From the NCBI GenBank assembly GCA_947650365.1, contig OX393551.1:2562001-2626000 (forward strand): a DNA stretch of 64,000 nt, read 5' to 3'. The notes below the pieces were generated by a model, which was not told the origin of the DNA, made no database searches, and was given only the letters and a program-made list of their open reading frames with translations. Numbering within the stretch: position 1 is the first letter of the stretch; each line of letters starts with the position of its first letter. Positions 1 through 12,988 of this stretch are shown here, piece by piece. Source of the DNA: Chamaelirium japonicum. Its lineage: Eukaryota; Streptophyta; Magnoliopsida; Liliales; Melanthiaceae. A program made the position numbers and the translations under genes.

Positions 1-3000
1 TTTTGCACGAATGTATCCATTCTAATTCATTCATACGATCCATTCTAATTCATTCGTATGATCTATTCTAATTTATTCGCATGATCCATTCTAATTCCTT
101 CGTACGATCCATTTTAATTCATTCGCACGATCCAATCTAATTCATTCATACGATCCATTCTAATTCATTCGTACGATCCATTCTAATTTCTTTGTATGAT
201 CTATTCTAATTCCTTCGTACGATCCATTCTAATTCATTCATACGATCTATTCTAATTCTTTCGCACGAATGTATCCATTCTAATTCATTCGTACGATCCA
301 TTCTAATTCCTTCGTACTATCCATATTCTAATTCATTCGTACGATCCATTCTAATTTATTCGTACAATCCATTCTAATTCATTCGCACGAATGTATCCAT
401 TCTAATTCATTCGTACGATCCATTCTACGAATTAGAATGGATCGTATGAATGAATTATAATGGATCGTGCGAATAAATTAGAATGGATCGTATGAATGAA
501 TTAGAATAGATTGTGCGAATGAATTAGAATGGATCGTACGAATGAATTAGAATGGATACATTCGTGCGAATGAATTAGAATGGATCATACGAATGAATTA
601 GAATGGATCATATGAATGAATTAGAATAGATTATACGAATGAATTAGAATGGATACATTCATGCGAATGAATTAGAATGGATCATACGAATGAATTAGAA
701 TGGATTCATTCGTGCGAATGAATTAGAATGGATCGTACGAATGAGTAAGAATGGATCGTACGAATGAATTAGAATGGATTGAATTAGAATGAATCGTACA
801 AATGAATTAGAATGGATCGTACGAATGAATTAGAATGGATCGTACGAATGAAATAGAATGGATTGTATGAATGAATTAGAATGGATCGTGCGAATGAATT
901 AGAATGGATCGTACGAATGAATTAGAATATATTGTGCGAATGAATTAGAATGGATCGTGCGAATGAATTAGAATGGATCGTACGAATGAATTAGAATAGA
1001 TTGTGCGAATGAATTAGAATGGATCGTACGAATGAATTAGAATGGATCGTACGAATGAATTAGAATGGATACATTCGTACGAAATGAAATAGAATGGATT
1101 GTACGAATGAGATAGAATGGATCGTGCGAATGAATTAGAATAGATTGTACGAATGAATTAGAATGGATTCATTCTAATTCATTCGTACGATCCATTCTAT
1201 CTCATTCGTACAATCCATTCTATCTTATTCGCACAATCTATTCTAATTCATTCATACGATCCATTCTAATTTATTCGCACGATCCATTCTAATTCATTCA
1301 TACGATCCATTCTAATTCATTCGTACGATCCATTCTAATTCATTCGTACGATCCATTCTAATTCATTCATACGATCCATTCTAATTCATTCGTACGATCC
1401 AATCTAATTCATTCGTACGATCCATTCTAATTCATTAATACGATCCAATCTAATTCATTCATACGATCCATTCTAATTCATTCATACGATCCATTCTAAT
1501 TCATTCGCACGATCCATTCTAATTCATTCGCACGATCATTTCTAATTCATTCATACGATCCATTCTAATTCATTCGTACGATCCATTCTAATTCATTCGC
1601 ATGATCCATTGTAATTCATTCGTACGATCCAATCTAATTCATTCGTACGATCCATTCTAATTCTAATTCATTCGTACAATCCATTCTAATTAATTTGTAC
1701 GAATGAATTAGAATGGATCGTACGAATGAGTAAGAATGGATCGTACGAATGAATTAGAATGAATTGAATTAGAATGAATCGTACAAATGAATTAGAATTG
1801 ATCATACGAATGAATTAGAATGGATCGTACGATTGAATTGTAATGGATTGAATTAGAATGAATCGTACGAATGAATTAGAATGGATCATACGAAGGAATT
1901 AGAATGGATCGTACGAATGAAATTTCGAATGGATCGTACGAATGAATTAGTATGGATCGTACGAAGGAATTAGAATGGATCGTACGAAGGAATTAGAATG
2001 GATCATACCGTACGAATGAATTAGAATGGATCGTACGAATGAATTAGAATTGATCGTACGAATGAATTAGAATGGATCGTACGAATGAATTAGAATGGAT
2101 CGTGCGAATGAATTAGAATGGATCGTACGAATGAATTAGAATAGATTGTGCGAATGAATTAGAATGGATCGTACGAATGAATTAGAATGGATCGTACGAA
2201 TGAATTAGAATGGATCGTATGAATGAATTAGAATGGATCGTGCGAATGAATTAGAATGGATCGTACGAATGAAATAGAAAGGATTCGCACGAATGTATCC
2301 ATTCTAATTCATTCGTACAATCCATTCTAATTCATTCGTACAATCCATTCTAATTCATTCGCACGATCCATTCGCGCGAATGAATTAGAATGGATCATAC
2401 GAATGAGTAAGAATGGATCGTGCGAATGAATTAGAATGGATTATATGAATGAATTAGAATGGATCGTATGAATGAATTAGAATGGATCGTGCGAATAAAT
2501 TAGAATGGATCGTATGAATGAATTAGAATAGATTGTGCGAATGAATTAGAATGGATCGTACGAATGAATTAGAATGGATACATTTGTGCGAATGAATTAG
2601 AATGGATCGTATGAATGAATTAGAATCGATCGTACGAATGAATTAGAAAGGATCATGCGAATGAATTAGAATGGATTGAATTAGAATGAATCGTACGAAT
2701 GAGAAAGAATGGATCCATTCTTTTTCATTCGTACGATCCATTCTTATTCATTCATAAAATCCTTTCTAATTCCTTCGTACGAATGAATTAGAATGGATTG
2801 CATGAATGAATTAGAATAGATCGTACGAATGAACTAGAATGGATCGTACAAAATGTATCCATTCTAATTCATTCGTACGATCCATTCTAATTCATTCGTA
2901 TGATCCATTCTTACTCATTCGTACTATCCAATCTAATTCATTCATACGATCTATTCTACGATCCATTCTAATTCAATCGTACGTTCCATTCTAATTCATT

Positions 3001-3200
3001 CGTATGATCCATTCAAATTCATTAATACGACCCATTCTAATTCATTCGCACGATCCATTCTAATTCATTCATACGATCCATTCTAATTCATTCGTACGAT
3101 CCATTCTAATTCATTCGTACGATCCATTCTAATTCATTCCCACGAATGAATCCATTCTAATTCATTCGTATGATCCATTCTAATTCATTCGTATGATCCA
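1..3200 (+). repeat. Higher-order block, copy 1
   Basis: The top strand from position 1 matches that from 7595 in the same direction. The offset is 7594 up to about 1880 and 7622 beyond it, because copy 2 holds a 28-bp insertion near 9479-9506. Rare markers are shared in order: the CATTCTACGAATTAG switch (421 and 8015), the TCTATCTCATTCG variants (about 1193 and 8787), the doubled CTAATTCTAATTC (about 1657 and 9251), the CGCGCGAATG switch (about 2371 and 9993), and GGATCCATTC (2711 and 10333). Copy 1 is cut by the window edge. The right end is approximate. Confidence 0.85.
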
Positions 3201-3353
3201 GTCTAATTCATTCGCACGAATGTATCCATTCTAATTCATTCGTACTATCCATTCTAATTCATTCGCACAATCTATTCTAATTCATTCATACGATCCATTC
3301 TAATTTATTTGCACGATCCATTCTAATTCATTCATACGATCGATTCTAATTCG
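1..3353. repeat. 23-bp satellite array, section 1 (mixed orientation)
   Basis: Tandem 23-bp monomers in switching orientation. Approximate segments: + 1-426, - 427-1168, + 1169-1697, - 1698-2287, + 2288-2375, - 2376-2713, + 2714-2780, - 2781-2850, + 2851-3353. Each monomer has the core TCGTACGA followed by TCCATTCTA. Variants change mainly at the two CpG sites of the core (CATACGA, CGTATGA, CGCACAA). Longer 28-bp forms carry CACGAATGTATCC instead of CACGATCC. A 15-bp form, seen near 774-795, has lost the 8 bp TTCGTACG. There is no open frame of note, because the consensus puts a TAA stop into every frame once per 69 bp. Boundaries are by eye, within about 10 bp. Confidence 0.95.
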
Positions 3354-5524
3354 TAGAATGGATCGTACGAATGAATTAGAATGGATACATTCGTGCGAAT
3401 GAATTAGAATGGATTGTACGAATAAATTAGAATGGATCGTACGAATGAATTAGAATATGGATCGTACGAAGGAATTAGAATGGATCGTACGAATGAATTA
3501 GAATGGATACATTCATGCGAAAGAATTAGAATAGATCGTATGAATGAATTAGAATGGATCGTACGAAGGAATTAGAATAGATCATACGAAGAAATTAGAA
3601 TGGATCGTACGAATGAATTAGAATGGATCGTATGAATGAATTAGAATGGATCGTGCAAATGAATTAAAATGGATCGTACGAAGGAATTAGAATGGATCAT
3701 GCGAATGAATTAGAATAGATCATACGAATGAATTAGAATGGATCATACGAATGAATTAGAATGGATACTTTCGTGCAAAAGAATTAGAATGGATTGTATG
3801 AATGAATTAGAATGGACCGTTTGAGTGAATGCGAATGGATCGTGCGAATGAATTAGAATGGATTGTACGAATGAATTAGAATGGATCGTACGAATGAATT
3901 AGAATGGATACATTCGTGCGAATCCATTCTATTTCATTCGTACGATCCATTCTAATTCATTCGCACGATCCATTCTAATTCATTCGTACGATCCATTCTA
4001 ATTCATTCGTACGATCCATTCTAATTCATTCGCACAATCTATTCTAATTCATTCGAAAGATCCATTCTAATTCATTTGTACGATCCATTCTAATTCATTC
4101 GTACGATCTATTCTATTTCATTCGTACAATCCATTCTTACTCAATCGTATGATCCATTCTAATCCATTCGCACAATCTACTCTAATTCATTCGTACGATC
4201 CATTCTATTTCATTTGCACGAAGGTATCCATTCTAATTCGTACAATCCATTCTAATTCATTCATACGATCCAATCTAATTCATTCATACAATCCATTCTA
4301 ATTCATTCGCACGAATGTAACCATTCTAATTCATACGTACGATCTATTCTAATTCATTCGTACGATCCATTCTAATTCATTCGCACAATCCATTCTAATT
4401 CATTTGCACGATCCATTCTAATTCATTCATACAATCCATTCTAATTCTTTTGCACGAATGTATCCATTCTAATTCATTACGAATGAGTAAGAATGGATTG
4501 TACGAATGAATTAGAATGGATACATTCGTGCGAATGAATTAGAATGGATCGTACGAATGAATTATCATGGATCGTACGAAGGAATTAGAATGGATCGTAC
4601 GAAGGAATTAGAATGGATCGTATGAATGAATTAGAATGGATCGTGCGAATGAATTAGAATGGATCGTACGAATGAATTAGAATGGATCGTATGAATGAAT
4701 TAGAATGGATCGTAGTAATGAATTAGAATGGATCCTACGAATGAATTAGAATAGATTGTGCGAATGAATTAGAATGGATCTGGATCGTGTATCCATTCTA
4801 ATTCATTCGTACGACCCATTCTAATTCATTCGTACGATCCATTCTAATTCATTCGCTCGATCCATTCTAATTCATTCGCACGATCCATTCTAATTCATTC
4901 ATACGATCCATTCTAATTCATTCATACGATCCACTCTAATTCATTCATACGATCCATTCTAATTCATTCGTACGATCCATTCTAATTCATTCGGATCGTG
5001 CGAATGAATTAGAATGGATCTCACGAATGAATTAGAATGGAACGTATAGATTGTGCGAATGAATTAGAATGGATCGTACGAATGAATTAGAATGGATCGT
5101 ACGAATGAGTAAGAATGGATCGTACGAATGAAATAGAATGGATCGTATGAATGAATTAGAATGGATACGTGCGAATGAATTAAAATTGATCGTACGAATG
5201 AATTAAAATAGATTGTGCGAATGAATTAGAATGGATCGTACGAATGAATTGGAATGGATACATTCGTGCGAATGAATTAGAATGGATCGTACGAATGAAA
5301 TAGAATGGATCGTTTGAGTGAATTAGAATAGATTGTGCGAATGAATTAGAATGGATCGTACGAATGAATTAGAATGGATCGTGCGAATAAATTAGAATGG
5401 ATCGTATGAATGAATTAGAATGGATCGTGCGAATGAATTAGAATATAGATCGTACGAATGAATTAGAATAGATTGTGCGAATGAATTAGAATGGATCGTA
5501 TGAATGAATTAGAAAGGATCGTAC
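3100..5524 (+). repeat. Left arm of giant satellite palindrome
   Basis: Read as reverse complement, this stretch reproduces about 5641-8330, including rare variants and not just the common monomer. Landmark pairs: the + to - switch at 3353 with the one at 8020; the 28-bp CACGAAGGTATCC variant near 4216 with its inverse near 7200; the switch with AATTCATTACGAATGAG near 4475 with its inverse near 6943; the GATCTGGATCGTGTATCC switch at 4778-4795 with its inverse at 6631-6648; the irregular AACGTATAGATTGTGCG near 5042 with its inverse near 6375; the TATAGATCG variant near 5444 with GATCTATA near 5680. The outer end is approximate; matching stops being specific near 3100. Confidence 0.85.
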
Positions 5525-8020
5525 GATCTATTCTAATTCATTCATGCAATCCACTCTAATTCATTCGTACGAAGGAATTAGAAAGGATCGTACGAATGAA
5601 TTAGAATGGATCGTACGAAGGAATTAGAAAGGATACATTCGAATTCATTCGTACGATCCATTCTAATTCATTCGTACGATCTATATTCTAATTCATTCGC
5701 ACGATCCATTCTAATTCATTCGTACGATCCATTCTAATTCATTCGCACGATCCATTCCAATTCATTCGCATGATCCATTCTAATTCATTCATACAATCCA
5801 TTCTAATTCTTTTGCACGAATGTATCCATTCTAATTCATTCGTACGATCCATTCTAATTCATTCGTACGATCCATTCTAATTCATTCGCACAATCCATTC
5901 TAATTCATTCACACTCATACGATCCATTCTAATTTATACGCACGAATGTATCCGTTTTAATTCATTCGTACGATCCATTCTAATTCATTCGCACAATCTA
6001 TTCTAATTCATTCGAACGATCCATTCAAAGTCATTCGTACGATCCATTCTAATTCATTCGTACGATCCATTCTAATTCATTCGCACAATCCATTCTATTT
6101 CATTCGTACGATCCATTCTAATTCATTCGCACGAATGTATCCATTCCAATTCATTCGTACGATCCATTCTAATTCATTCGCACAATCTATTCTAATTCAT
6201 TCGTACGATCAATTCTAATTCATTCGCACGTATCCATTCCAATTCATTCATACGATCCATTCTATTTCATTCGTACGATCCATTCTTACTCATTCGTACG
6301 ATCCATTCTAATTCATTCGTACGATCTATTCTAATTCATTCGTACGATCCATTCTAATTCATTCGCACAATCTATACGTTCCATTCTAATTCATTCGTAA
6401 GATCCATTCTAATTCATTCGCACGATCCGAATGAATTAGAATGGATCGTACGAATGAATTAGAATGGATCGTATGAATGAATTAGAGTGGATCATATGAA
6501 TGAATTAGAATGGATTGTATGAATGAATTAGAATGGATCGTGCGAATGAATTAGAATGGATCGTGCGAATGAATTAGAATGGATCGTACGAATGAATTAG
6601 AATGGGTCGTACAAATGAATTAGAATGGATACACGATCTAGATCCATTCTAATTCATTCGCACAATCTATTCTAATTCATTCGTAGGATCCATTCTAATT
6701 CATTACTACGATCCATTCTAATTCATTCGTACGATCCATTCTAATTCATTCGTACGATCCATTCTAATTCATTCGCACGATCCATTCTAATTCATTCGTA
6801 CGATCCATTCTAATTCCTTCGTACGATCCATTCTAATTCCTTCGTACGATCCATTCTAATTCATTCGTACGATCCATTCTAATTCATTCGCACGAATGTA
6901 TCCATTCTAATTCATTCGTACAATCCATTCTTACTCATTCGTAATGAATTAGAATGGATACATTCGTGCAAAAGAATTAGAATGGATTGTATGAATGAAT
7001 TAGAATGGATCGTGCAAATGAATTAGAATGGATTGTGCGAATGAATTAGAATGGATCGTACGAATGAATTAGTATAGATCGTACGTATGAATTAGAATGG
7101 ATACATTCGTGCGAATGAATTAGAATGGATCGTATGAATGAATTAGATTGGATCGTATGAATGAATTAGAATGGATTGTATGAATTAGAATGGATACCTT
7201 CGTGCAAATGAAATAGAATGGATCGTACGAATGAATTAGAGTAGATTGTGGGAATGGATTAGAATGGATCATATGATTGAGTAAGAATGGATTGTACGAA
7301 TGAAATAGAATAGATCGTACGAATGAATTAGAATGGATCGTACGAATGAATTAGAATGGATCGTTCGAATGAATTAGAATAGATTGTGCGAATGAATTAG
7401 AATGGATCGTGCGAATGAATTAGAATGGTTCGTACGAATGAAATAGAATGGATTTGCAGTAATGTATCCATTCTAATTCATTCGTACGATCCATTCTAAT
7501 TCATTCGTACAATCCATTCTAATTCATTCGCAGGATCCATTCGCATTCACTCAAACGATCCATTCTAATTCGTTCATACAATCCATTCAAATTCTTTTGC
7601 ACGAATGTATCCATTCTAATTCATTCGTACGATCCATTCTAATTCATTCGTATGATCTATTCTAATTTATTCGCATGATCCATTCTAATTCCTTCGTACG
7701 ATCCATTTTAATTCATTCGCACGATCCAATCTAATTCATTCATACGATCCATTCTAATTCATTCGTACGACCCATTCTAATTTCTTCGTATGATCTATTC
7801 TAATTCCTTCGTACGATCCATTCTAATTCATTCATACGATCTATTCTAATTCTTTCGCACGAATGTATCCATTCTAATTCATTCGTACGATCCATTCTAA
7901 TTCCTTCGTACTATCCATATTCTAATTCATTCGTACGATCCATTCTAATTTATTCGTACAATCCATTCTAATTCATTCGCACGAATGTATCCATTCTAAT
8001 TCATTCGTACGATCCATTCT
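3354..8020. repeat. 23-bp satellite array, section 2 (inside giant palindrome)
   Basis: The same satellite. Approximate segments: - 3354-3917, + 3918-4480, - 4481-4789, + 4790-4993, - 4994-5524, + 5525-5570, - 5571-5640, + 5641-6428, - 6429-6638, + 6639-6942, - 6943-7456, + 7457-8020. The order is a mirror image around about 5580: segments 4994-5524, 4790-4993, 4481-4789, 3918-4480 and 3354-3917 pair with 5641-6428, 6429-6638, 6639-6942, 6943-7456 and 7457-8020 in opposite orientation. The pair sizes agree except for 5641-6428, which is about 250 bp longer than its partner. Confidence 0.95.
4127..4131 (+). other. Paralogous empty site corresponding to LTR 1
   Basis: The sequence TTCTATTTCATTCGTA, then CAATC, then CATTCTTACTCAATCG runs uninterrupted here. 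It matches the left flank of LTR 1 up to 16194 and the right flank from 17228 (which reads to about 17272), with only one copy of CAATC. Near-copies occur at 50014-50018 (CAGTC variant) and inverted at 7290-7294. Confidence 0.8.
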
Positions 8021-8330
8021 ACGAATTAGAATGGATCGTATGAATGAATTATAATGGATCGTGCGAATAAATTAGAATGGATCGTATGAATGAATTAGAA
8101 TAGATTGTGCGAATGAATTAGAATGGATCGTACGAATGAATTAGAATGGATACATTCGTGCGAATGAATTAGAATGGATCATACGAATGAATTAGAATGG
8201 ATCATATGAATGAATTAGAATAGATTGTACGAATGAATTAGAATGGATACATTCATGCGAATGAATTAGAATGGATCATACGAATGAATTAGAATGGATT
8301 CATTCGTGCGAATGAATTAGAATGGATCGT
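5641..8330 (-). repeat. Right arm of giant satellite palindrome
   Basis: This is the inverted partner of about 3100-5524. It is roughly 250 bp longer on the inner side, where it carries a block around 5811-6120 with the 29-bp CACACTCATACG variant at 5910 that the left arm lacks. The arms also differ by scattered single-base changes, mostly at CpG sites, and by single-monomer gains or losses. Its outer part (7595-8330) also belongs to the block repeated from the window start. The spacer between the arms is about 5525-5640. Confidence 0.85.
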
Positions 8331-10820
8331 ACGAATGAGTAAGAATGGATCGTACGAATGAATTAGAATGGATTGAATTAGAATGAATCGTACAAATGAA
8401 TTAGAATGGATTGTACGAATGAATTAGAATGGATCGTACGAATGAAATAGAATGGATTGTATGAATGTATTAGAATGGATCGTGCGAATGAATTAGAATG
8501 GATCGTACGAATGAATTAGAATATATTGTGCGAATGAATTAGAATGGATCGTGCGAATGAATTAGAATGGATCGTACGAATGAATTAGAATAGATTGTGC
8601 GAATGAATAAGAATGGATCGTACGAATGAATTAGAATGGATCGTACGAATGAATTAGAATGGATACATTCGTACGAAATGAAATAGAATGGATTGTACGA
8701 ATGAGATAGAATGGATCGTGCGAATGAATTAGAATAGATTGTACGAATGAATTAGAATGGATTCATTCTAATTCATTCGTACGATCCATTCTATCTCATT
8801 CGTACAATCCATTCTATCTTATTCGCACAATCTATTCTAATTCATTCATACGATCCATTCTAATTTATTCGCACGATCCATTCTAATTCATTCATACGAT
8901 CCATTCTAATTCATTCGTACGATCCATTCTAATTCATTCGTACGATCCATTCTAATTCATTCATACGATCCATTCTAATTCATTCGTACGATCCAATCTA
9001 ATTCATTCGTACGATCCATTCTAATTCATTAATACGATCCAATCTAATTCATTCATACGATCCATTCTAATTCATTCATACGATCCATTCTAATTCATTC
9101 GCACGATCCATTCTAATTCATTCGCACGATCATTTCTAATTCATTCATACGATCCATTCTAATTCATTCGTACGATCCATTCTAATTCATTCGCATGATC
9201 CATTGTAATTCATTCGTACGATCCAATCTAATTTATTCGTACGATCCATTCTAATTCTAATTCATTCGTACAATCCATTCTAATTAATTTGTACGAATGA
9301 ATTAGAATGGATCGTACGAATGAGTAAGAATGGATCGTACGAATGAATTAGAATGAATTGAATTAGAATGAATCGTACAAATGAATTAGAATGGATCATA
9401 CGAATGAATTAGAATGGATCGTACGATTGAATTGTAATGGATTGAATTAGAATGAATCGTACGAATGAATTAGAATGAATCATATCGTACGAATGAATTA
9501 GAATGGATCATACGAAGGAATTAGAATGGATCGTACGAATGAAATTTCGAATGGATCGTACGAATGAATTAGAATGGATCGTACGAAGGAATTAGAATGG
9601 ATCGTACGAAGGAATTAGAATGGATCATACCGTACGAATGAATTAGAATGGATCGTACGAATGAATTAGAATTGATCGTACGAATGAATTAGAATGGATC
9701 GTACGAATGAATTAGAATGGATCGTGCGAATGAATTAGAATGGATCGTACGAATGAATTAGAATAGATTGTGCGAATGAATTAGAATGGATCGTACGAAT
9801 GAATTAGAATGGATCGTACGAATGAATTAGAATGGATCGTATGAATGAATTAGAATGGATCGTGCGAATGAATTAGAATGGATCGTACGAATGAAATAGA
9901 AAGGATTCGCACGAATGTATCCATTCTAATTCATTCGTACGATCCATTCTAATTCATTCGTACAATCCATTCTAATTCATTCACACGATCCATTCGCGCG
10001 AATGAATTAGAATGGATCGTACGAATGAGTAAGAATGGATCGTGCGAATGAATTAGAATGGATCATATGAATGAATTAGAATGGATCGTATGAATGAATT
10101 AGAATGGATCGTGCGAATAAATTAGAATGGATCGTATGAATGAATTAGAATAGATTGTGCGAATGAATTAGAATGGATCGTACGAATGAATTAGAATGGA
10201 TACATTTGCGCGAATGAATTAGAATGGATCGTATGAATGAATTAGAATCGATCGTACGAATGAATTAGAATGGATCATGCGAATGAATTAGAATGGATTG
10301 AATTAGAATGAATCGTACGAATGAGTAAGAATGGATCCATTCTATTTCATTCGTACGATCCATTCTAATTCATTCATAAAATCCTTTCTAATTCCTTCGT
10401 ACGAATGAATTAGAATGGATTGCATGAATGAATTAGAATAGATCGTATGAATGAATTAGAATGGATCGTACGAAATGTATCCATTCTAATTCATTCGTAC
10501 GATCCATTCTAATTCATTCGTATGATCCATTCTTATCATTCGTACTATCCAATCTAATTCATTCATACGATCTATTCTACGATCCATTCTAATTCAATCG
10601 TACGTTCCATTCTAATTCATTCGTACGATCCATTCAAATTCATTAATACGACCCATTCTAGTTCATTCGCACGATCCATTCTAATTCATTCGTACGATCC
10701 ATTCTAATTCATTCGTACGATCCATTCTAATTCATTCGCACGAATGAATCCATTCTAATTAATTAGTATGATCCATTCTAATTCATTCGTATGATCCATT
10801 CTAATTCATTCGCATGAATA
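7595..10820 (+). repeat. Higher-order block, copy 2
   Basis: Second copy of the 1-3200 block, with few substitutions and one 28-bp (variant monomer length) insertion near 9479-9506. Its first 0.7 kb is also the outer part of the right palindrome arm. From about 8765 to 11190 it is collinear with the copy at 32.1-34.5 kb. Confidence 0.85.
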
Positions 10821-12988
10821 TATCCATTCTAATTCATTCGCACGATCCATTCTAATTCATTCGCACGATCCATTCTAATTCAATCATACAATCCATTCTA
10901 ATACATTTGCACGAATGTATCCATTCTAATTCATTCGTACGATCCATTCTAATTCATTCGTACGATCCATTATAATTCATTCGCACAATCCATTCTAATT
11001 CATTCACACTCATACGATCCATTCTAATTCATTAGCACGAATGTATCCGTTCTAATTCATTCGTACGATCCATTCTAATTCATTCGCACAATCTATTCTA
11101 ATTCATTCGTACGATCCATTCTAATTCATTCGTACGATCCATTCTAATTACTTCGCACGATCCATTCTATTTCATTCGTACGAGCCATTCTAATTCATTC
11201 GCACGAATGTATCCATTCCAATTCATTCGTACGATCCATTCTAATTCATTCGCACAATCTATTGTAATTCATTCGTACGATCAATTCTAATTCATTCGCA
11301 CGTATCCATTCTAATTCATTCATACGATCCATTCTATTTCATTCATACGATCCATTTTTACTCATTCGTACGATCCATTCTAATTCATTCGTACGATCCA
11401 TTCTAATTCATTCGTACGATCCATTCTAATTCATTCACACAATCTATACGTTCCATTCTAATTCATTCGTAAGATCCATTCTAATTCATTCGCACGATCC
11501 GAATGAATTAGAATGGATCGTACGAATGAATTAGAATGGATCGTATGAATGAATTAGAGTGGATCATATGAATGAATTAGAATGGATCGTATGAGTGAAT
11601 TAGAATGGATACGAAGGAATTAGAATGGATCGTACGAAGGAATTAGAATGGAGAATGGATCGTGCGAATGAATTAGAATGGATCGTGCGATAAGAATGGA
11701 TCGTACGGATAAATGAATTTGGATCGTGCTAATGAATTAGAATGGATCGTACGAATGAATTAGAATGGATCGTACGAATGAGTAAGAATGGATCGTACGA
11801 ATGAAATATAATGGATTGTATGAATGAATTAGATTGGATCGTGCGAATGAATTAGAATGGATCGTAAGAATGAATTGGAATGGATACATTCGTGCGAATG
11901 AATTAGAATGGATCATACGAAGGAATTAGAATGGATCGTACGAATGAATTAGAATGGATCGTACGAATGAATTAGAATGGATACATTCGTGCGAATGAAT
12001 TAGAATGGATCATACGAATGAATTAGAGTTGATACATTCGTGTGAATGAATTAAAATGGATAATACGAACGAGTAAGAATGGATCGTAGAATTAGAATGG
12101 ATCGTATGAATGAATTAGAATGGATACATACGAATGAATTAGAATGGATCGTATGAATGAATTAGAATGGATCGTGCGAATGAATTAGAATGGATCGTAC
12201 GAATGAAATAGAATGGATCGTATGAATGAATTAGAATAGATTGTGCGAATGGATTAGAATGGATCATACGATTGAGTAAGAATGGATTGTACGAATGAAA
12301 TAGAATAGATCGTACGAATGAATTAGAATGGATCGTATGAATGAATTAGAATGGATTGTGCGAATGAATTAGAATGGATCGTACGAATGAATTAGAATGG
12401 ATCATAGTAATGAATTAGAATGGATCCTACGAATGAATTAGAATAGATTGTGCGAATGAATTAGAATGGATCTGGATCGTGTATCCATTCTAATTCATTT
12501 GTACGACCCATTCTAATTCATTTGCACGATCCATTCTAATTCATTCGTACGATCTAATCTATTTCATTCGTACAATCCATTCTAATTCATTCATACGATC
12601 CAATCTAATTCATTCATACGATCCATTCTAATTCATTCGTACGATCTATTCTATTTCGTTCATACGATCCATTCTAATTCGTTTGTACGATCCTTTCTAA
12701 TTCCTTCGTACGATCCATTCTATTTCATTTGTATGACCCATTCTAATTCATAAGTACGATCCATTCTAATTCATTCAAACGATCCATTCTAATTCATTCG
12801 TACGATCCATTCTAATTCATTCGCACGATCCATTCTAATTCATTCATACGATCCAATCTAATTAATTCTTACGATCCATTCTAATTCATTCGTACAATCC
12901 ATTCTAATTCATTCGCACGATCCATTCTAATTCATTCGTACGATTCATTCTAATTCAATCCATTCTAATTCATTCGTACGATCCATTG
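8021..12988. repeat. 23-bp satellite array, section 3
   Basis: Approximate segments: - 8021-8762, + 8763-9291, - 9292-9908, + 9909-9997, - 9998-10335, + 10336-10401, - 10402-10472, + 10473-11500, - 11501-12480, + 12481-12988. The stretch 11437-11590 repeats 6360-6510 in the same direction (AATCTATACGTTCC variant, then the GATCCGAATGAATTAG switch). The GATCTGGATCGTGTATCC switch of 4789 recurs at 12480. Confidence 0.95.

Noticed and set aside
3978..4000. TCGTACGA palindromes as protein-binding operators
   Set aside because: The motif is part of every consensus monomer and is not placed near any gene. It is explained by the repeat itself.
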